DNA from: Sulfuricella sp.
GTDB lineage: Bacteria > Pseudomonadota > Gammaproteobacteria > Burkholderiales > Sulfuricellaceae
DNA: 64,000 nucleotides
Direction of reading: 5' to 3'
NCBI GenBank assembly: GCA_041651995.1
Contig: JBAZID010000001.1
Coordinates: 496,001 to 560,000 of the forward strand
Shown: positions 58,999 through 64,000 of the stretch, piece by piece
Numbering within the stretch: position 1 is the first letter of the stretch
Layout of the letters: every line of letters starts with the position of its first letter
Program-made: the position numbers and the translations under genes
The notes under the pieces: model-generated
The model's input: the letters and a program-made list of their open reading frames with translations, nothing else
Database searches by the model: none
What the model was told of the DNA's origin: nothing

Positions 58999-60415
58999 AG
59001 ACCCATTGCAGCAAGGCGTCCAGCGCCGGCCTCGCAGCCCCGGCGCGCGGATGGTTGACCATCGCCACCACGGCCATGCGCCTGCCTTTTGCGTCGAACA
59101 CGTAGCCCGCCACGCTGCGCACGCCTTCCAGCGAGCCGGTCTTGATGTGGGCATGGCCGGCCACCGCGTGATCCTGCAAACGTTTTTTCATGGTGCCATC
59201 CACCGCCACGATGGGCAGGGAAGACTCGAATTCGCCAAACACCGGGCTGTTGCTGGCGCTCACCAGCAGCGTCCCGAGGTGCCGCGGGCTGATGCGTTCC
59301 AGACGCGACAGGCCGGAGCCGTTTTCCAGCACCAGCTCGGGGAAGTCCAGCCCTTTCGCCGCCAGCCAGCCTTCGATCGCATCTGTACCCTTGCGCGGCG
59401 TGGCGGGCGGGCCGGATTGCGCGGCGCCGAGCGTCAGGAACAATTGGCGCGCCATGACGTTGTTGCTGAATTTGTTGATATCGCGAATCGCATCGCCCAG
59501 CGGAGGCGAGTCGAAGCTTGCCAGCAGGGCCGCTCCCGGCGGCACCTCACCCGCCCGGACGCTGCCGTTCAGCGTTCCACCCAGTTCTTCCCACAACAGG
59601 CGAAAAACGCTGTCCACATAACTGCCATTGGGCAGCAGATTGAGGTTGAAACTCTTTTCTCCACAAGTAGCAGAGAAGCGCCCGCGCAAAGTCAGTACTC
59701 GCTCTGTCCCCGCTGCCGCCACTTCGGTGGCAATGCCTTCGCGCCAGTCGCCGCAGGGGGCGGAATCCATTTCGATGTAACTGACCACTTTTAATGAAGA
59801 TGGCGCGGGATCTGGAACAACCCTGATCCCATGGCCATCCGGCAGCAAACGCAGGCGGATGGCGTTGAAATTGACCAGCAAGGCCTGGGGAAGAGTGTTG
59901 TAGGCGCGCAGCGGCTCGTTATCGAAGGCTGCCGGATCGTGCGCGGCGGGCTCAAAATAGCTCTGGTCCAGAATCACTCCGCCACGGATATCGCGCACCC
60001 CGCGCTGGCGCAGATCGCGCAGCAGCAGCCAGAAATTTTCCAGGGTCAGCTTGGGGTCGCCATAACCCTTGAGGATCAGGCCGTCATTCAGCGCCTCGCC
60101 CGTCAGCGGCCCGCCCGCATAGGTTTCCGTTTTCCAGCGATACGCCGGCCCGAGCAGTTCCAGCGCGGCGTAAGTGGTCACCAGCTTCATGCTGGATGCA
60201 GGGTTCATGGCATGCTCCGCGCCCACATCCAGCAGCGCCCTTCTGGCCTGGGTATCCTGCACCCATACGCCCAGGCTGGATTGAGGCAAACCGGCTTCCT
60301 TGAGAGCGGCGCGCACCGGCGCGGGCAAGCTGTCTGCATTCGCTATGACCGAAGACCAAACGATCAGCAGCACCAGCAGCTTTGCGCCTAATCCGGAAAA
60401 CTCCTCACTCCTCAC
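58985..60415 (-). CDS. dacB: D-alanyl-D-alanine carboxypeptidase/endopeptidase (PBP4)
   Basis: 476 residues from a GTG at 60415 that lies in a 7-nt tandem repeat. A signal peptide (KLLVLLIVWSSVIANA) is followed by the active-site SSMK (residues 74-77), an SNN box and IKTGSLEG as the KTG box. It trims peptidoglycan side chains in the periplasm. The repeat both provides GGAG and the start codon; a downstream ATG is too late for the signal peptide. Confidence 0.92.
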   Translation of the reverse strand: MRSEEFSGLGAKLLVLLIVWSSVIANADSLPAPVRAALKEAGLPQSSLGVWVQDTQARRALLDVGAEHAMNPASSMKLVTTYAALELLGPAYRWKTETYAGGPLTGEALNDGLILKGYGDPKLTLENFWLLLRDLRQRGVRDIRGGVILDQSYFEPAAHDPAAFDNEPLRAYNTLPQALLVNFNAIRLRLLPDGHGIRVVPDPAPSSLKVVSYIEMDSAPCGDWREGIATEVAAAGTERVLTLRGRFSATCGEKSFNLNLLPNGSYVDSVFRLLWEELGGTLNGSVRAGEVPPGAALLASFDSPPLGDAIRDINKFSNNVMARQLFLTLGAAQSGPPATPRKGTDAIEGWLAAKGLDFPELVLENGSGLSRLERISPRHLGTLLVSASNSPVFGEFESSLPIVAVDGTMKKRLQDHAVAGHAHIKTGSLEGVRSVAGYVFDAKGRRMAVVAMVNHPRAGAARPALDALLQWVYERH

Positions 60416-60455
60416 TCCTCACTCCTCACTCCTCACTCCTCACTCCTCACTCCTC
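60400..60455. repeat. Eight tandem copies of ACTCCTC at dacB start
   Basis: Period 7. On the minus strand each unit reads GAGGAGT, so the array supplies multiple ribosome-binding sequences and GTG codons. A change in copy number shifts the frame of upstream GTG codons. Confidence 0.85.
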
Positions 60456-60458
60456 ACC

Positions 60459-61865
60459 CTAAATCTCGAACTCATCCCGATACCCCGGCACTTCGACATG
60501 CCAGTTCCAGTTTTTGCGGATCAGGTCGGCAAAGCCGAAAGCGACATTTTCTTCGCCATGGACGATGAAGGTATGATGCGGCGGCTTCCTGAAATGCCCC
60601 AGCCAGGACAGCAAGCCTGCCTGGTCGGCGTGGGCGGAAAGGCCGCCGATGGTGTAGAGATCGGCGCGCACCGGGATGTCCTGACCGAAAATGCGTACCA
60701 TCTTGGCCCCATCCACCAGGCGCCGCCCCAGGGTGCCGCCAGCCTGGAAGCCGGTGATCAGCACCGAGCACTCGGGCCGCCCCAGGTTGTAGCGCAGGTG
60801 GTGCTTGATGCGCCCGGCGTCGCACATGCCGCTGGCGGAAATGATGATGGCGCCGCCCTGGATGTGGTTGAGCGCCATGGAGTCCTGCACGGTTTCGGTG
60901 AACTGGATGCGCGGCACGTTCTTCCCGCTTCTCATCCATTGCATCAGGCCGCGCGCCTCGGTATCCATGAGCTCGATGTGCTTCATGGTGATTTCAGTGG
61001 CGCTGGTTGCCATGGGTGAATCGACATAGATGTCCAGATCATGCAGCCGCCCCTGGCGCACCAGATCGTAGAGCAGGTAAAGAATTTCCTGGGTACGCCC
61101 CACCGTGAAGGCGGGGATAATGACGTTGCCGCCCTTGCGCTTGAGGGTGTCGGTCACGGCATGCACCAGTTCATCCATGGTCTGGTCCATGGTTTTGTGC
61201 AGGCGATTGCCATAGGTGGATTCGATCAGAAGCACGTCTGCGGATTCGATGATGGCGGGGTCCTGCAGGATGGGCTGGCCGGCGTTGCCGAGATCGCCTG
61301 AGAACACCAGCTTCTGCGTCCGCCCGGCATCCTCCACCCAGACCTCTATGATCGCCGAACCAAGAATATGCCCCGCCTCGCGGAATTTGCAGCGCACCGA
61401 GGCATGGGGCGACAGTTCAGTGTCGTAGGTAACCTCACGCAACTGGGTGAGGCAGGCTTCTGCCTCGTCCACGGTATAAAGTGGTTTTACCTCTGCATCC
61501 CCGGCCTTGCGCGAATTCCGCCCCTTGGCATATTGCCCCCACTCTGCCTCTTTTTCCTGAATATGCGCCGAGTCGCGCAACATGATTTCAAGCAGTTCTG
61601 ACGTGGCATGGGTGGTATAAATCGGCCCGCTGAAGCCATCGGCGGCAAGACGCGGCAGCATGCCGGAATGGTCGATATGGGCATGGGTGAGCAGCACGAA
61701 GTCGATCTCGCGCGGATTGAATTCGAAAGCGGCATGGTTCTTGTCGCGCGCCTCGCGTCCACCCTGAAACATGCCGCAATCCACCAGAAAACGCACGCCG
61801 TCGGCGTCCAGCGCATAGCAGGATCCCGTTACCTCACGGCTGGCGCCATGGAATTGAATTTTCAT
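60459..61865 (-). CDS. MBL-fold / beta-CASP RNA-processing-type nuclease
   Basis: 468 residues. The MBL signature LLTHAHIDHSGMLPRL is at about residue 60, and the beta-CASP domain (about 200-420) contains the conserved QEILYLLYDL and SASGMCDAGRIKHHL segments, and later SAHADQ. Such enzymes cut RNA or DNA with two Zn ions. The gene starts at an ATG at 61865 and ends just before the dacB repeat. Stands alone. Confidence 0.92.
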   Translation of the reverse strand: MKIQFHGASREVTGSCYALDADGVRFLVDCGMFQGGREARDKNHAAFEFNPREIDFVLLTHAHIDHSGMLPRLAADGFSGPIYTTHATSELLEIMLRDSAHIQEKEAEWGQYAKGRNSRKAGDAEVKPLYTVDEAEACLTQLREVTYDTELSPHASVRCKFREAGHILGSAIIEVWVEDAGRTQKLVFSGDLGNAGQPILQDPAIIESADVLLIESTYGNRLHKTMDQTMDELVHAVTDTLKRKGGNVIIPAFTVGRTQEILYLLYDLVRQGRLHDLDIYVDSPMATSATEITMKHIELMDTEARGLMQWMRSGKNVPRIQFTETVQDSMALNHIQGGAIIISASGMCDAGRIKHHLRYNLGRPECSVLITGFQAGGTLGRRLVDGAKMVRIFGQDIPVRADLYTIGGLSAHADQAGLLSWLGHFRKPPHHTFIVHGEENVAFGFADLIRKNWNWHVEVPGYRDEFEI

Positions 61866-61926
61866 TGCATCACTCCGGGTCTGAGCAGGATGACTTTATT
61901 GTAGCCCGGAGCGCGAGGGAATAGTG

Positions 61927-62295
61927 TCAGATCACGCGATGGCGACGCTTGCCGTCCATGAAATCATCAATAATATCGACTGCTTCCTGGCAGAAGTGAC
62001 TGCTGCTCAGCCCTTCCGGGGTTCGGCTGACGGCGACGCCACGCGCGAGGGCAGCCTCCAGATCGGTCAGCCCGTCCTTTGCCTCGATCACCAGTTTCAG
62101 CATGGGAAGCTTGTCCAGCAATCCGGCTGGCAGCGCAGTTCCCAGGGTGATGATGACATGTGTGCGCCAGCAATTTTCACCGATCTGCTCAGCCGTCAGT
62201 TGAGCAAACTCCTGCCAGCCATATTTGGCCGCCCTGGGCATGGGAAACTGGACGCTTTCGGGTAAACGGGAATTATCCAGCACGGTGATATTCAT
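61927..62295 (-). pseudogene. N-terminal domain of a D-2-hydroxyacid dehydrogenase, standing alone
   Basis: 122 residues. The pattern VIITLGTALPAGLLDKLPMLKLVIEAKDGLTDLEAALARGVAVSRT resembles the substrate-binding half-domain of D-2-hydroxyacid dehydrogenases, but the NAD-binding domain is missing and the sequence ends at FMDGKRRHRVI. No remnant of the missing domain is recognised downstream, so it may be a truncated gene or a stand-alone domain. It lies before the DJ-1 gene. Confidence 0.5.
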
Positions 62296-62305
62296 GGGTG
62301 TCTCT

Positions 62306-62866
62306 TCAGTATTTTCCGGGCCGCTGCAAACCGGCTTCCACTTCATCACGCCGGGCGCGTCCGGCCAGGGTTTCGATCAGTTCCAGCGCGAAATCCATCG
62401 CCGTGCCGGGACCACGCGAGGTGATTATCTTGCCATCCGTCACCACCGGGGCATTGCTGAAAGTGGTATCAGGCAAGTTCATCGTATCCAGGAACCCCGG
62501 ATAACTGGTTGCTTCCTTCCCCTTCAGCAAGCCAGCCCCGGCGAGCACCACGGGGGCCGCACAAATTGCGCAGACGTACTTGTCATTTTGCGCCATCTTT
62601 TGCAGCAGGGGAATGGTGCGCGGATCATCCTTGAGATTCGTCATGCCCGGCATGCCTCCGGGCAACACCACCATGTCGAAATCTTCCTGCAGCGCAACGT
62701 CGAGCGTACAGTCCGGCACCAGCAGCGTGCCCCGGCTGGCCCTGACGATACCCGGCTGCAACCCAGCCACCACAACTTCGATTCCGGCTCGGCGCAGCAG
62801 GTCGATGATGGTGACGGCTTCAATCTCTTCGCAGCCAGCGGCGAGGGGAACAAGAACTTTTGGCAT
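62306..62866 (-). CDS. DJ-1/ThiJ/PfpI family protein
   Basis: 186 residues from the ATG at 62866. VLVPLAAGCEEIEAVTIIDLLRRAG and the active-site Cys in CAICAAPVVLAGAGLL are typical of YajL/DJ-1. The family includes protein deglycases and chaperones for oxidised proteins. The upstream inverted repeat is at 62879. Confidence 0.9.
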   Translation of the reverse strand: MPKVLVPLAAGCEEIEAVTIIDLLRRAGIEVVVAGLQPGIVRASRGTLLVPDCTLDVALQEDFDMVVLPGGMPGMTNLKDDPRTIPLLQKMAQNDKYVCAICAAPVVLAGAGLLKGKEATSYPGFLDTMNLPDTTFSNAPVVTDGKIITSRGPGTAMDFALELIETLAGRARRDEVEAGLQRPGKY

Positions 62867-62878
62867 GCTAAACCCTTT

Positions 62879-62964
62879 GTTAACCACGGGGAGCACGGGG
62901 GCCACGGGGGCCACGGGGAAAACCGAATTTGATCTTCCCCGTGCTCCCCGTGTGCCCCGTGGTA
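62879..62964. repeat. Inverted repeat, TTAACCACGGGG family
   Basis: GTTAACCACGGGGAGCACGG pairs with CCGTGCTCCCCGTG...CCCGTGG. It separates the DJ-1 gene from yajQ and is a third copy of the family seen at 31798 and 41757. Confidence 0.85.
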
Positions 62965-62970
62965 AAGAAT

Positions 62971-63456
62971 CTAATCCCGGAAATTCTGGTACTGCAGCGG
63001 GAAGTCGGTAATGGACTTCTTCACCAGCGCAATGGTGTCCTGCAGCAGATCGCGCTTGGCACCGGTAACGCGCACCGCATCGCCCTGAATGCTGGCCTGA
63101 ACCTTGAGCTTGCTGTCCTTGATCAGCTTGACGATCTTCTTTGCCAGATCGGTCTCCACCCCGGTTTTCACCGTGATGGTCTGTTTGACCTTGTTGCCGC
63201 TGATTTTCTCGATCTTGCCCTTGTCCAGGCAGCTCACGTCAATGCCGCGCTTGCCGAAAGTCTGGTTGAGGATGTCGAACACCTGGTCCAGCTTGAAGTC
63301 ATCGTCGGCAAACAGAGTCAGCACATACTCCGCCTGTTCGACGCGCGAATCGGAGCCCTTGAAATCGAAGCGGCCGCTGACGACCTTGTTGGCCTGATCC
63401 ACCGCGTTGCGCAGCTCCTGCTTGTCTACTTCGGAAACGATATCAAATGAAGGCAT
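62971..63456 (-). CDS. yajQ: YajQ family nucleotide-binding protein
   Basis: 161 residues, beginning [22 protein letters not shown], with the later [33 protein letters not shown]-type end. YajQ proteins bind nucleotides (cyclic di-GMP in some species) and are cytoplasmic. The sequence is full length. Confidence 0.95.
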   Translation of the reverse strand: [161 protein letters not shown]

Positions 63457-63524
63457 GGCTGACTCCTCGTGTTATGTAGGGTGGGTTAGGCCGCAGGCCG
63501 TAACCCGCCAAACCCAATCTGCCT

Positions 63525-63860
63525 TTAACCCGCGCAACAGGTGGATTCAGTGATGAAGTGGCAGACGTAATCGAGCATTTCCACCGTTTCGATGTCGAAA
63601 CTGCTGTTGCCCGGCACGCTGAATTTTTCCCCTGCGCGGTAGGTTTTCCATTCATTCTCGCCCTTGAGGCGCACCTTGCACACGCCAGCGTTGATTTCCA
63701 TGATTTCCGGCGCGCCGGTATTGAATACCAGGCTGGATGGAAAAATCACGCCCACGGATTTTTTGCTTCCATCCGGAAACTGCACAGTGTGGGAAACACA
63801 CTTGCCATCGAAATAGACATTGGCTTTTTTGACTACGGATACATTGTCGAACTGCGACAT
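63525..63860 (-). CDS. ppnP: Pyrimidine/purine nucleoside phosphorylase
   Basis: 111 residues from the ATG at 63860. KANVYFDGKCVSHTVQFPDGSKKSVGV and the cupin-like FNTGAPEIMEINAG and GEKFSVPGNSSFDI match PpnP (YaiE). It phosphorolyses several nucleosides. Three extra Cys occur near the C-terminus (CHFITESTCCAG). Confidence 0.9.
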   Translation of the reverse strand: MSQFDNVSVVKKANVYFDGKCVSHTVQFPDGSKKSVGVIFPSSLVFNTGAPEIMEINAGVCKVRLKGENEWKTYRAGEKFSVPGNSSFDIETVEMLDYVCHFITESTCCAG

Positions 63861-63861
63861 T

Positions 63862-64000
63862 TCAGATTCCCCATATTTTTTGAATGACTGCCTTGGCGAC
63901 AAAGCCCAGCATGCCAAAGGCCAGGACGAAAAAGAGCACGAAAGTTCCGGTCTTGCCCGCCTTCGATTTCCATGCCAGTTCGCCGATGATGAACAGCATG
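63862..64000 (-). CDS. DUF2788-like small membrane protein (5' end beyond window)
   Basis: The visible part reads LFIIGELAWKSKAGKTGTFV and then a hydrophobic stretch ending in KIWGI and stop at 63862. SKAGKxGTF...GFxxK is typical of the DUF2788 family of two-helix membrane proteins. The start lies to the right of the window. It ends one base before the ppnP start codon. Confidence 0.6.
   Translation of the reverse strand, partial: MLFIIGELAWKSKAGKTGTFVLFFVLAFGMLGFVAKAVIQKIWGI

Noticed and set aside
60400..60455. The heptamer array as a CRISPR-like structure
   Set aside because: Units are contiguous 7-mers without spacers; it is a simple sequence repeat.

Overview
The window looks like chromosomal DNA of a GC-rich betaproteobacterium. 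The ubiquinone genes ubiC-ubiA-ubiD, the gmk-rpoZ-spoT-recG order and the combination of a large c-type cytochrome locus with a sulfur-metabolism island suggest a chemolithotroph of the Gallionellaceae/Sulfuricellaceae type (iron or sulfur oxidiser). That placement is inference from gene content; there is no rRNA gene to confirm it. No transposase, integrase, phage gene, CRISPR array or tRNA was seen.

Positions 1-24.5 kb form one cytochrome locus with at least 79 c-type heme motifs. A leftward operon (9.6 kb to the left edge) encodes an octaheme cytochrome, a cytochrome b, a 38-residue membrane peptide, a membrane-anchored triheme cytochrome, a 24-heme cytochrome, an NHL beta-propeller and a decaheme (or larger) cytochrome cut by the edge. 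A second leftward set (13.1-10.2 kb) and a rightward set (15.4-18.1 kb, preceded by another NHL protein) repeat the same octaheme / cytochrome b / triheme trio. A last leftward operon (24.5-18.6 kb) carries an NHL lipoprotein, a tetraheme cytochrome, a 611-residue outer-membrane beta-barrel, a PQQ-type propeller and an octaheme cytochrome. Together they read as three alternative inner-membrane quinone/cytochrome modules feeding periplasmic multiheme wires and a porin-cytochrome conduit, that is, extracellular electron transfer.

Positions 24.9-41.7 kb are mostly housekeeping: a divergent class A penicillin-binding protein, gmk, rpoZ, spoT, ridA, recG, a PIN-type toxin-antitoxin pair, rlmJ, an orphan PhnD-like binding protein, ubiC, ubiA, a cation-efflux-like protein, a cytochrome c'-like protein, a small membrane protein, an MNT/HEPN pair and ubiD.

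Positions 41.9-57.8 kb form a sulfur island: an ArsR-rhodanese regulator, an operon of two exported rhodaneses, two unknown exported proteins, a TlpA-type thioredoxin, a three-subunit molybdenum enzyme of the NarG/EbdA/DdhA class (type II DMSO reductase family) and a DsrE protein. A sulfide:quinone oxidoreductase-like flavoprotein, a TauE/SafE exporter, a Cys/Met-metabolism PLP enzyme, a class II glutamine amidotransferase, two more DsrE-type proteins and a NifS-type cysteine desulfurase follow. A near-identical 20-bp inverted repeat (ATTC-N12-GAAT) precedes both the first rhodanese and the exporter and is proposed as the operator of the ArsR-rhodanese protein.

Positions 57.9-64 kb carry an atypical metallo-beta-lactamase-fold protein, dacB, an MBL/beta-CASP protein, a lone dehydrogenase half-domain, a DJ-1 protein, yajQ, ppnP and the end of a DUF2788-like gene. 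Several families of intergenic palindromic repeats are scattered through the window; one copy lies in frame inside recG and another in the 5' end of the molybdoenzyme gamma-subunit gene.
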